Below, piece after piece: positions 1 through 7,012 of a stretch of 42,852 nt of DNA. Source of the stretch: CAXRDE01 sp964342365 (GTDB taxonomy: Bacteria; Cyanobacteriota; Sericytochromatia; UBA7694); the NCBI GenBank assembly GCA_964342365.1, contig CAYFGW010000005.1, forward strand, positions 1 to 42,852. The letters run 5' to 3'. Every line of letters starts with the position of its first letter. The first letter of the stretch is position 1. A program made the translations under genes and the position numbers. The notes below the pieces were generated by a model. The model saw only the letters and a program-made list of their open reading frames with translations. It was not told the origin of the DNA and did not search any database.

Positions 1-429
1 TTTGTTTCCTATTGCGAAGCGCTGAAAACAGCGGCAGCTATTTATATGCAAGAACGTTATACAAAAATCGTCCCCATACACGGCGATTTAAAACCGGCTC
101 ATGTGTTCGTTAAAACCTCTCCGAGAGCCGTGCAACTCACGGGAATTATTGACTGGGAAATGCAGCGCGAAGGCGATTTTTTATACGACTGGGGCGTTTT
201 TTTATTGCATATGCCCATTGAAAATCAAAGAGAGGCCCTGCAGTTGTTGGCGCAAGCCTTTCCAGGCTGTGAACAGCGTTTAACAGCCTGCATTTTACAT
301 TCTGCACTGGGCGGTTTATTTATGTTGTCTCAAAGCAAAATGTTCGACGATTACCGGCAAATGGAACAGCGGTTATTACACCTGCTAGATCAGATTAACG
401 GCCTGGATCACCAGATACTGCATCAGTAG
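1..429 (+). CDS. Aminoglycoside phosphotransferase (APH)/choline kinase-like protein, 3' part only
   Basis: The frame is open from base 1, so the gene enters from outside the window and only its C-terminal 142 residues are seen. The catalytic loop HGDLKPAHV and the following IIDWE (the aspartate that binds metal in the DFG-equivalent) identify the APH kinase-like fold, which phosphorylates small molecules such as aminoglycosides, choline or sugars. The position that is usually Asn in HGDxxxxN is His here, so metal binding may be altered. The remaining C-terminal part is helical, as in the family. The substrate cannot be predicted. The gene ends inside the 3' end of the convergent gene at 385-642. 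The family call is good and the function is open. Confidence 0.75.
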   Translation, partial: FVSYCEALKTAAAIYMQERYTKIVPIHGDLKPAHVFVKTSPRAVQLTGIIDWEMQREGDFLYDWGVFLLHMPIENQREALQLLAQAFPGCEQRLTACILHSALGGLFMLSQSKMFDDYRQMEQRLLHLLDQINGLDHQILHQ

Positions 430-642
430 AACGCTGCCGCAGGCGGCAGTAAAGGCAGGCAAGCGCAAATAGGCGGCGGCCTGACGCCATTCCTGATGCA
501 AAAGATGATAACTCAGCTCGGGCGGATGCGACCACTGGAGTGCCTGCTGCACGCTTTCAGAGGTGGGGAAAAAACGCCGCTTAAAGTATACAAAAGCGGG
601 TAAATCAATCAACAGGAGCGCAAGTAAAAACAGAGGGGACAT
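385..642 (-). CDS. Small two-helix membrane protein, unknown
   Basis: An 85-residue protein begins with MSPLFLLALLLIDLPAF, a hydrophobic helix followed by positive residues (KRRFF). It ends with a second hydrophobic stretch around residues 64-84 (CGSVLLMQYLVIQAV). The middle is a soluble, aromatic-rich loop. The ATG at 642 is chosen over the GTG/ATG further upstream because GGAG lies about seven bases before it. The 3' end overlaps the phosphotransferase by 45 bases tail to tail. No family is recognised. It may be a real small membrane protein, but the overlap lowers certainty. Confidence 0.5.
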   Translation of the reverse strand: MSPLFLLALLLIDLPAFVYFKRRFFPTSESVQQALQWSHPPELSYHLLHQEWRQAAAYLRLPAFTAACGSVLLMQYLVIQAVNLI

Positions 643-738
643 AAGGTTTTCTCCGGGCCATAGAACTATTCTGACCATAGCATAAACCGGCGTTATTTTA
701 ATAGATTTTTTATGCCTTTTCTTGGGTCAAAAAAGGAG

Positions 739-1215
739 TTACGAAACGGGAGGTTGTGCATAGCGCATGCGAATACAGGAGAAGTCCTGACCGGAATTTA
801 CCACCTGCTCCTGCACGGGCCACAGCGATGTGACCACGTGGAGTTCAAGCCCCAGGTTCACAATACGCTCCAGAGGTTTATCTTCGATTTCTACATGAGT
901 AGGTAAACACACCTGTTCAGACACAAAATAACCCGCAACCGCGTCCACACAGTGAAACGACCCGGGCTCCAGATGATAAAGGAACAGCGTCTGGTGGAAG
1001 GCGTGCTCAAACCAGCGAGATTCAATGGCCATAAAGCGCTGATGACGTTCTGTATAACCACAGACTCTTGGACAGTCTCTGGGCAACAGATAATGAGCCA
1101 GGTGCTCTTCATCAATCGCCCACACCACAGGGTTTAGCGAGTCCCAGTGGGGGGTGGGCTCCCGGGGAGTGAATTGCGCAATGTCGGGATCTTCACTCAC
1201 ATGATACAGTGTCAT
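739..1215 (-). CDS. DUF6886-like protein
   Basis: This 158-residue cytoplasmic protein starts MTLYHVSEDPDIAQFTPR. It has NPVVWAIDEEHLAHYLLPRDCPR near residues 28-50, a pattern typical of the DUF6886 family, whose members begin with a HxSE-DI--F-PR motif and carry a WAID--H---YLFPRDCPR block. The fold resembles ADP-ribosyltransferase-like or RES-like small domains, but no biochemical role is known to me. Its ATG overlaps the stop of the upstream gene by four bases (TCAT on the plus strand at 1212-1215), so the two are translationally coupled. Family assignment is from memory of the motif only. Confidence 0.7.
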   Translation of the reverse strand: MTLYHVSEDPDIAQFTPREPTPHWDSLNPVVWAIDEEHLAHYLLPRDCPRVCGYTERHQRFMAIESRWFEHAFHQTLFLYHLEPGSFHCVDAVAGYFVSEQVCLPTHVEIEDKPLERIVNLGLELHVVTSLWPVQEQVVNSGQDFSCIRMRYAQPPVS

Positions 1216-1601
1216 TTTCCTGTGATCATGGCCATCATTTCTGTTTCAGAAGGATTGGCCATGGCTTTGCGATTGTAAAACACCACAGGAGGCCCAGCAC
1301 GCATCACCTGATTGAGTTTTTCCGCCTCTGAAGGATCCTTGAGTTCAAAATTGACCTGATTGACCCGCTGATAAGCAATGCCCTTTTCTTTTAAGCGGCG
1401 GGCCAAAAAATTGGCGTGCTGTGCGGCTTTTTTAGGACAATTGACCGCCGCCACCACCATGACGTGGTTTTTTCTGAGCTGTTGGGGCATGGGGACTTCC
1501 ACGTAAGTCCCGGGCTCAGACTCAGCAGGAGGCGTTGAAAAAGTCTGATATCCCCAATAGCCAATGGCAATAACAATTAAAAGCTTGAGTATATTTCCCA
1601 T
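1212..1601 (-). CDS. Membrane-anchored thioredoxin/glutaredoxin-like protein
   Basis: From ATG 1601 the protein has about 129 residues. One N-terminal membrane helix (ILKLLIVIAIGYWGYQTF) is followed by a short linker and a domain starting HVMVVAAVNCPKKAAQHANFL. That strand-Cys-helix arrangement is like the first part of a glutaredoxin/thioredoxin fold. A later AGPPVVFYN resembles the cis-Pro strand of that fold. Only a single Cys is present, so a dithiol redox role is doubtful. Start options are TTG 1628, ATG 1619 and ATG 1601. The last is preferred because a TACAAT box sits exactly six bases before it, fitting a leaderless transcript. It is coupled to the downstream DUF6886-like gene by an ATGA overlap. 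Confidence 0.6.
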   Translation of the reverse strand: MGNILKLLIVIAIGYWGYQTFSTPPAESEPGTYVEVPMPQQLRKNHVMVVAAVNCPKKAAQHANFLARRLKEKGIAYQRVNQVNFELKDPSEAEKLNQVMRAGPPVVFYNRKAMANPSETEMMAMITGK

Positions 1602-1613
1602 ATTTTTATTGTA
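1602..1613 (-). promoter_or_regulatory. Candidate -10 element giving a leaderless start at 1601
   Basis: TACAAT (1613 to 1608, minus strand) is followed by six bases and then ATG. Transcription usually starts about seven bases after the -10 box, which would place +1 on the A of the start codon. No Shine-Dalgarno sequence is visible. This is an inference from spacing. Confidence 0.4.
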
Positions 1614-1646
1614 ACCCATAGCTTGCAATTTTTTGTGATTGTGCTA

Positions 1647-1684
1647 TTGTATTATTGTACTACTTAATTAATACAATAATACAA
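1647..1684. promoter_or_regulatory. Perfect 13-bp inverted repeat, probable GntR operator
   Basis: The left arm TTGTATTATTGTA (1647-1659) and right arm TACAATAATACAA (1672-1684) are exact reverse complements around a 12-base AT-rich centre. The element lies between the divergent thioredoxin-like gene and the YtrA-type GntR gene, directly upstream of the latter's promoter. YtrA-family regulators commonly bind inverted repeats next to their own ABC operon, so autoregulation is the likely role. It could also act on the divergent gene. Confidence 0.7.
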
Positions 1685-1714
1685 AGGAGGAGCAATTATC
1701 CGGGCTGTTAGCCC

Positions 1715-1723
1715 TGTTATACT
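1715..1723 (+). promoter_or_regulatory. Extended -10 promoter of the GntR-ABC operon
   Basis: TGTTATACT combines the extended TGn motif with TATACT. A start would fall near 1730, leaving a 20-base leader with GAGGT before the ATG at 1751. No good -35 box is seen. The region 1686-1729 can also fold: GGAGCA pairs with TGCTCC, with an inner GGCT-GTT-AGCC stem. Confidence 0.5.
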
Positions 1724-1750
1724 GCTCCTGAATGATTGTGAGGTAACGGC

Positions 1751-2161
1751 ATGCGTTTAAATATTCAGCCCGGTAACGGCACACCGATTTATGTGCAAAT
1801 TATGGAACAGCTGAAGCATGCCATGGCGCTGGGGGTTTTTGCTCCCGGTGAGCCCATCCCAACAATTCGGGAAATGGCGTTACAGGCCAAAGTTAACCCC
1901 AATACGGTGGCCAAAGCCGTGCGGGAACTGGAGCGCGAGGGCTTTTTGATTACCCGGGTGGGCAAGGGCAGCTTTGTGAATACAGAAGCTCCTGAACTGG
2001 CTCAACACAGCCGCGATCAAAAGGCAGATCATCTGGCGCAGGGCTATGGCCGCGATATGCGCTGGTTGGGGTATAACCGCAGCGAAAGCACCAAACGTGT
2101 CAAAACCAACTGGGAGGAAAACCATGACACAGACAATCATTCAATTCAAAGAGATCCATAA
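1751..2161 (+). CDS. GntR-family transcriptional regulator, YtrA subfamily
   Basis: The 136-residue protein has an N-terminal winged helix-turn-helix. PIYVQIMEQLKHAMALG, PTIREMALQAKVNPNTVAKA and LEREGFLITRVGKGSFV follow the canonical GntR order. The C-terminal part is only about 60 residues and lacks a FadR, HutC or aminotransferase effector domain, which is the hallmark of the short YtrA subfamily. Such proteins repress neighbouring ABC transporter operons. The gene overlaps the ATPase gene by 38 bases and follows the 13-bp inverted repeat, so it probably controls its own operon. The GAGGT ribosome site lies seven bases before the ATG. The effector is unknown. Confidence 0.9.
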   Translation: MRLNIQPGNGTPIYVQIMEQLKHAMALGVFAPGEPIPTIREMALQAKVNPNTVAKAVRELEREGFLITRVGKGSFVNTEAPELAQHSRDQKADHLAQGYGRDMRWLGYNRSESTKRVKTNWEENHDTDNHSIQRDP

Positions 2162-3014
2162 AACCTTTCGCCGACAAAAGGCCCTGTCAGGCTTAAATAT
2201 GACGGTGCCCGAAGGCGTTATTTACGGGCTTGTGGGCCGTAACGGGGCAGGCAAAAGCACCTCGCTGCGCATGATTATGCGCTTACTGGAACCCGATAGC
2301 GGGCATCTTCAGGTGATGGGACATCATCCCTATCAATTGCCTCTTCATTTGCGCCAAAAAATAGGGTATACCTCTGACAGCTTACCTTTGATTCCTTGGC
2401 TAAAAGCGGGGGACCTTTTGCGAGAAAACGCGTCGTTTTATCCCGACTGGGACCCGGACTACGTGAACCGCTGGGTAAAAAAGCTAGAGCTTAATTTAAA
2501 TAAACGTATTTTTAGTCTTTCCCGGGGAGATCGCCAGAAACTGGGTTTTCTAATGGCCATTGGTCATCGTCCACGCTTGCTGGTGCTTGATGAACCCGCA
2601 GGTGGACTTGACCCGGTGGTGCGCCAACAGTTTTTAGAAACCCTGATTGAGTTTTTAAATGAGACCGGCTCCACCATTATTTTGTCTTCGCATCAGCTTA
2701 ATGAGCTGGAGCGCATTGCCGACCATATTGGCTTGCTTCAGAACGGCACCATGACCTTAGAGACGGAATTGGAAACTTTACGCTCTCATGTGCGTAAGGT
2801 GGTTTTAATGGGGCCTCAAGCAGAAACTGTGATGCCTGACATGGGTGCGGTATTGGATGTACAAAAACACGCGGGTTACGCAGAAATTGTGTATAGACAC
2901 TGGCATGAAGATATGGCCCGTGATCTTGTTCAGCGTTTTCCTGAAGCGAGTTTACAGGTGTTGCCGCTGGACCTGGAATCCATTTTTGTGCATTTGCAAA
3001 CACAGGAGGTGTAA
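2124..3014 (+). CDS. ABC transporter ATP-binding protein (YtrB-like)
   Basis: The 296-residue ATPase begins MTQTIIQFKEIHKTF, with GGGAGG upstream of ATG 2124. An earlier in-frame ATG at 2046 lies within the regulator gene and is not favoured. Walker A is GRNGAGKST (38-46), Walker B LLVLDEP (152-158), the D-loop GGLDP, and the switch His is H190. The signature is degenerate: SLSRGDRQK (131-139) replaces LSGGQ, and the Q-loop position reads GYTSDS without a Gln. The last 90 residues form the accessory domain typical of drug/lipid exporter-type ATPases. It should energise the membrane protein encoded two bases downstream. The substrate is unknown. Confidence 0.9.
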   Translation: MTQTIIQFKEIHKTFRRQKALSGLNMTVPEGVIYGLVGRNGAGKSTSLRMIMRLLEPDSGHLQVMGHHPYQLPLHLRQKIGYTSDSLPLIPWLKAGDLLRENASFYPDWDPDYVNRWVKKLELNLNKRIFSLSRGDRQKLGFLMAIGHRPRLLVLDEPAGGLDPVVRQQFLETLIEFLNETGSTIILSSHQLNELERIADHIGLLQNGTMTLETELETLRSHVRKVVLMGPQAETVMPDMGAVLDVQKHAGYAEIVYRHWHEDMARDLVQRFPEASLQVLPLDLESIFVHLQTQEV

Positions 3015-3016
3015 TC

Positions 3017-5371
3017 ATGACACAATTTTTTAACCGCAGCTTTTTCTTTACTTTTATAGGTGTCGTGATTCTGGCGACCGCTTTTCAAGGGTTTGAATCG
3101 GGGGTGAGAGCGCTTTTTGCCGGACAACTTTCTTTTCACTATGATGCATGGGCATACAGTTTACTGTGCGGCTCTGCCATAGCGTTGATTTTGCCCTGGT
3201 TTCAGCTATTTTTTTTCAAAGAATGGTTAATGACGAGAACCTTGCAAATTTCAGAGGTTTATGCCGCCATCTGGCGAAGTTATTTACGCGGATTCTTCTT
3301 TCTGCTGGCATCGGGAACCGGATTATATGTATTAGAACGCGGGTTAGACTTGCAGTGGACGCCACCCGTTCTTGAGCTGCTCTTGTTTCCTATGCTTATA
3401 ACTTTTCATATTTTGGCCTTTGTCGCAGGACACGCCAGGACGCGAAAATGGCAAATTCTGGTGTTTTTAGTGTTGTTTTTCATGGTCGGGCTCAAACTGT
3501 CAACGGTGGCTTTTTACGGATTTTTGCTTTTGACCTTGTGGGTTCTGTTTCAGGTAAAACACTCTCCAAGAACTTCGCTTTTGTTTAAGAACCAGGATAT
3601 AAACACCTTGTTTTTTTTAGAAGTGGGACATTTCAAAATGGCTCCAGGCAAAGGGCAACGTTTCTTTGCCCTTGCGCGGGTGGGCTATTTGCAGTATTTG
3701 GGGTTGAGCACGGCGCTAGCGGGCCTGGGTCTGTTGCTCATGCTGTTGCTTCTGCCTTCTCTGGGGCCTGAGGAATCGGTGCTGCTGTCGTTTTTGCCCT
3801 TGTGGGCGGTTCTGAGCTTGATGGCCCTGTTGCCCACTGAGATCCTCTGGCGGAAGCACAGGGAGTATTTGCTCACGCGTCCTTATACTGTATCTGAAGT
3901 AAAAACCGCTAATTTACTTATGCAAGGGCTTCTTTTAGCGGGAACGCTCGGCATAAGCTCACTCTGGCTGTATCACAGCGGCATTACTCTCCGGGTTTCT
4001 TTTGTCCTGTTTTTTGTCTTTTTGTGGTTGGCTGGCCCTCATGTTTTGGTGCCATTTGCGCTGCTCTGGGCACTGGGCAGCAGTTTTTCGCCGGGCACGA
4101 TTTCTTTGTTGATTTCACAATGGAGTCCTTTTCTGGTGGCGGCGTGGGCCCTGGTTATTTTCTGGCGCGTCATGCCCTACGCTTGTCCACGTTTAAAGTG
4201 GCAAAGCCAATTCAGTTATACTTTGCTGTTAACCTTTATTCTCGGATTGGGAGCGTATCAACATCCGCTGCTACATTTGCTACATTTTGAAAACCTTTTA
4301 CTGCCTCATCAGCGCTGGCACACGTCTCGCAATCTGTATTTAACGCTCTGGTTTGAACAGGCAGAAAAACTGAGCAAAAAAGATACATTCGCTTCTGCTT
4401 TTGACGCCTATTCCCCCCAGGTCATTAAAAAAGCGCTGCCAATAAAACATAATCGGGGAGGCGCAATCATGGCAAAACACCATGTTGATGCTCTGTTTAA
4501 TCTATTTGAAACGCGCTTCCCATCATCTTCCTACACTTCTCAAGATGAGCAAGAATTCGTGGCCAGACTGTCGCGTTACTGGTTACGTTATACGCAAAAT
4601 GCTCAGATCTCTTTTCGTCCTCTGCTGTTGCAACTGGAAGGACATCATTATAGCGCACGACGTCTGGCCAGAGCACAATGGAAGAGACAACGAGACGCGT
4701 TTTCGGGATTGCAGTGGGCTGAGATAGAAGCCTTGCAACTGCGTCGTAGACGGGCCCAAGAAGTTTATAAGCAACTGATCGCAGAGCAGCCCAAAGCCGC
4801 CGTTCCGGCGCATTTGAAATTGCTTAATTACGCTTATTATCGGCAGGATATTTCTCTTGCGGAGAAAAAAGCGCTGGCAAACCAGGCGCGGCATGCAGGG
4901 GTGAGCATGACACCTTTTATGTGGAATGCTTATTTTTCTGAAAAAGCAGAAGCAGAACGGATTCAGACCCGTCAAAAAAACCAACAAGAGCGACACCGGC
5001 GTTTAAAACAAAAATGGGAAAAAGCCCAGACCGGTTTGTCGACCGATCCCGCCAAACGGCTCTTTAGCATGGTGTGGCTTGCCATAGAGTTGCAGCAGGA
5101 AAATAAAGACCTGCAGGCTTTAAAAGCCTTGCTTACCCCTGATGAAATCACGCGCCTGGGGCATCTGTTAGAAGAAATACCTGAATTTAAAAAACAGGTG
5201 TCCACCATGATCAAAGGTAATTCTGACGGCATTTTTTATTCCACGCTCAACGGCATGTATTTGAGCTGGCATTATCGGGTGGAATTAGAACTCGAGCCGC
5301 AAAAATTTCCGCACTTGCACGAACTTTTTCAGGAAATGTACCGTAACGAGAAACATAAACAGGATATATAA
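3017..5371 (+). CDS. Large membrane partner of the ABC ATPase with a soluble C-terminal half
   Basis: The ATG follows the ATPase stop by two bases. The 784-residue protein has about eleven predicted membrane segments in residues 1-425 (for example 6-25, 45-67, 89-107, 224-250 and 258-280). About 350 charged, helical residues follow, rich in Lys, Arg, Gln and Leu, with no recognised domain. YtrA-linked operons usually pair the ATPase with ABC-2-type permeases, so this is the likely permease, but it is roughly twice the length of an ordinary ABC-2 subunit. The C-terminal part has TPR-like spacing of small and aromatic residues (for example KLLNYAYYRQDISLAEKKAL), although no clean repeat can be claimed. 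Function inferred from context. Confidence 0.75.
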   Translation: MTQFFNRSFFFTFIGVVILATAFQGFESGVRALFAGQLSFHYDAWAYSLLCGSAIALILPWFQLFFFKEWLMTRTLQISEVYAAIWRSYLRGFFFLLASGTGLYVLERGLDLQWTPPVLELLLFPMLITFHILAFVAGHARTRKWQILVFLVLFFMVGLKLSTVAFYGFLLLTLWVLFQVKHSPRTSLLFKNQDINTLFFLEVGHFKMAPGKGQRFFALARVGYLQYLGLSTALAGLGLLLMLLLLPSLGPEESVLLSFLPLWAVLSLMALLPTEILWRKHREYLLTRPYTVSEVKTANLLMQGLLLAGTLGISSLWLYHSGITLRVSFVLFFVFLWLAGPHVLVPFALLWALGSSFSPGTISLLISQWSPFLVAAWALVIFWRVMPYACPRLKWQSQFSYTLLLTFILGLGAYQHPLLHLLHFENLLLPHQRWHTSRNLYLTLWFEQAEKLSKKDTFASAFDAYSPQVIKKALPIKHNRGGAIMAKHHVDALFNLFETRFPSSSYTSQDEQEFVARLSRYWLRYTQNAQISFRPLLLQLEGHHYSARRLARAQWKRQRDAFSGLQWAEIEALQLRRRRAQEVYKQLIAEQPKAAVPAHLKLLNYAYYRQDISLAEKKALANQARHAGVSMTPFMWNAYFSEKAEAERIQTRQKNQQERHRRLKQKWEKAQTGLSTDPAKRLFSMVWLAIELQQENKDLQALKALLTPDEITRLGHLLEEIPEFKKQVSTMIKGNSDGIFYSTLNGMYLSWHYRVELELEPQKFPHLHELFQEMYRNEKHKQDI

Positions 5372-5401
5372 GCCGTGTTTAAATCACGTTTACCCTATGT
5401 G

Positions 5402-5441
5402 TTTTCAAAGTTTGCACCCCTTATGATAATAAAAAGGGAGG
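5402..5441 (+). promoter_or_regulatory. Candidate promoter and ribosome site of the small basic gene
   Basis: TTTTCA (5402-5407), 17 bases, then GATAAT (5425-5430) make a plausible sigma-70-type promoter. GGGAGG (5436-5441) is placed ten bases before ATG 5452. The strong ribosome site is the main support that the short downstream frame is a real gene. Confidence 0.45.
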
Positions 5442-5451
5442 ATTATAAAAT

Positions 5452-5607
5452 ATGGAAAGAAGTAAAAGAGCCAAACGCAAACGGGTAAAAGTAAAGGGTA
5501 ACGCTCGCCGAAAGATCGAGCGCACCCCCAGACGTTTTGCGGTAGTGGATCCTTATCAGGTTAAACCGGCAAACATCAATCGGGTGCGCAAAGCTTACGG
5601 ATTTTAA
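5452..5607 (+). CDS. Small basic protein (51 aa), unknown
   Basis: The frame encodes 51 residues beginning MERSKRAKRKRVKVKGN and ending VRKAYGF. About one third is Lys or Arg, concentrated in the first 28 residues. A central FAVVDPYQVKP stretch is neutral. The size, charge and strong GGGAGG site resemble small ribosomal or nucleic-acid-binding proteins, but it does not match a ribosomal protein I know. It lies alone after the ABC operon, with a convergent gene 12 bases beyond its stop. An RNA or ribosome association is a guess from composition. Confidence 0.6.
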   Translation: MERSKRAKRKRVKVKGNARRKIERTPRRFAVVDPYQVKPANINRVRKAYGF

Positions 5608-5619
5608 AGATTCGCGCTC

Positions 5620-5856
5620 TTAAACGCTCTGAGCCAGGGAGCGATAACCGTTTAATAAAGGAGCCAGTGCGGGATATTCCTGAGAGAGAGCATCAAATTC
5701 TGCGCTGGCCAGATGACTGGCATAGGATGGAATCAGGGCGGCTGCCCATTCAGAACGCTGGCTAAACACATCTTTGAGCGTGTGAAAAAGCTGACCGGGC
5801 TGCTGACTGGCAGCATTTAGTTGGGGGATAATTTCGGTGAAGTGATTGGGCATCAT
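5620..5856 (-). CDS. Small protein of unknown function (78 aa)
   Basis: The protein begins MMPNHFTEIIPQL and continues as a mixed helical sequence of ordinary composition without Cys, membrane helix or signal. Two adjacent ATG codons (5856 and 5853) follow GAGGAT. The second has better spacing from the ribosome site. A TTG at 5883 would add nine acidic residues. No family recognised. It lies opposite the radical SAM gene, sharing the 5857-5959 intergenic region, and may or may not belong to that locus. Confidence 0.5.
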   Translation of the reverse strand: MMPNHFTEIIPQLNAASQQPGQLFHTLKDVFSQRSEWAAALIPSYASHLASAEFDALSQEYPALAPLLNGYRSLAQSV

Positions 5857-5944
5857 ATCCTCGCTTTCGTAATCTTTATTCAAGCAGATTTACAGCACCC
5901 AAAACTGCGATCCCAATCACGGGTATCAATAACTTTTTTGACAG

Positions 5945-5959
5945 TGATATCATAGACGT
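5945..5959 (+). promoter_or_regulatory. Extended -10 promoter giving a leaderless start at 5960
   Basis: TGATATCAT supplies TGn plus TATCAT (5948-5953). Six bases later comes ATG 5960, so +1 would coincide with the start codon. No Shine-Dalgarno sequence is present before the ATG. Confidence 0.5.
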
Positions 5960-7012
5960 ATGCTCCATTCTGCAACTGACACTCTGCGCCATTATGCCGC
6001 CCATTTAAAAAACCGAACGCTCCCCTGTGAGCACGTCATCTGGCATGTGACCAATCGCTGTAATCTGGCCTGTGTTCACTGTGGCGTCTGGGGCGGAGAA
6101 AAACAGTACGCGGATTTGAGCCTTGAAGATTTTGCCAGGAACATCCCGAACATGATTCGTCTGGGCGTCAAATACGTTACCCTCACCGGAGGGGAACCTC
6201 TTTTACGTAAGGACATTGGAGACATTCTGGCCGTGCTCAAACTGAGTGGCTTCAAGGTAGCCATGGTGACCAACGGGCATTACTTGGAGCGCTTTGCTGA
6301 CAAGCTTACCCCTTACCCACTGGACTCGATTTCTATTAGCATTGACGGTGGAGCGTCTTTTCATAACGCCATTCGTTTATCAGAAACCAGTTATGCAGAA
6401 ACTCTTTCTGCTTTACGTGTCGCCACACAGCTTGATATCCAGGTACGTAATGTAAATACCTGTGTAACCCCTGAAAACCTATCTTCTTTAAAAGCACTGG
6501 CAGAAGATATTTTTGCTGCCGGTGCAAATCATTGGATTTTGCGGCCTGTGAGCGTTTCTGGTCGCGCTACAGAAATGTTGAAGCCAGACATGGATGTGCT
6601 TCGTGACTTACTTAAATTTGCGGCCCGGCAATTAGAAAAAGGCTTGCCCGTAAAGGTGGCTGGCATCGGTTATATGGGTCCATGGCACGATCTGTTCTAT
6701 GAGGAAGGTTACCTGGACCATACAGGTTGGAAAAGTCTTTATATTCTTCCTGATGGTGGGATAAAAGGTTTTAATGATGATCAACTTCCCCTGGAAGGGC
6801 ATTTATTGAAAGATGACTTAGAAGATCTCTGGTGGAATCGTTTTGAGCTTTATCGCCACAGGCAGGTGCCTGAAGATTGTCTGAATTGCAATTATTTTGA
6901 GGTGTGTGGAGGCGGGAACCATACAGAGGCCGAGGCCAGTTATCGCTGTATTAAACCTCTTTTTGGGGATTTTTCGGCCACGGCCAGCCCTGTTTCTGAT
7001 AATAAGCCTTAA
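5960..7012 (+). CDS. Radical SAM/SPASM-domain enzyme
   Basis: The 350-residue protein has the radical SAM cluster motif C34-x3-C38-x2-C41 in HVTNRCNLACVHC. The GGEP motif at 77-80 contacts S-adenosylmethionine. A SISIDG strand at 125-130 completes the partial barrel. The C-terminal domain carries C307, C310, C316 and C330 (CLNC, VCGGG, YRC), the pattern of a SPASM/twitch auxiliary iron-sulfur site found in peptide-maturing enzymes such as PqqE and MftC, and in some heme and cofactor enzymes. It faces and overlaps by 62 bases the PP-loop ATPase gene. Radical chemistry on a peptide or small molecule is expected, but the substrate cannot be named. It is preceded by an extended -10 box rather than a ribosome site. 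Confidence 0.9.
   Translation: MLHSATDTLRHYAAHLKNRTLPCEHVIWHVTNRCNLACVHCGVWGGEKQYADLSLEDFARNIPNMIRLGVKYVTLTGGEPLLRKDIGDILAVLKLSGFKVAMVTNGHYLERFADKLTPYPLDSISISIDGGASFHNAIRLSETSYAETLSALRVATQLDIQVRNVNTCVTPENLSSLKALAEDIFAAGANHWILRPVSVSGRATEMLKPDMDVLRDLLKFAARQLEKGLPVKVAGIGYMGPWHDLFYEEGYLDHTGWKSLYILPDGGIKGFNDDQLPLEGHLLKDDLEDLWWNRFELYRHRQVPEDCLNCNYFEVCGGGNHTEAEASYRCIKPLFGDFSATASPVSDNKP

Noticed and set aside
434..449. CTGCCGC-AG-GCGGCAG hairpin after the phosphotransferase stop
   Set aside because: There is no T run after the stem, and it lies inside the coding region of the convergent small membrane protein, so it is not called a terminator.
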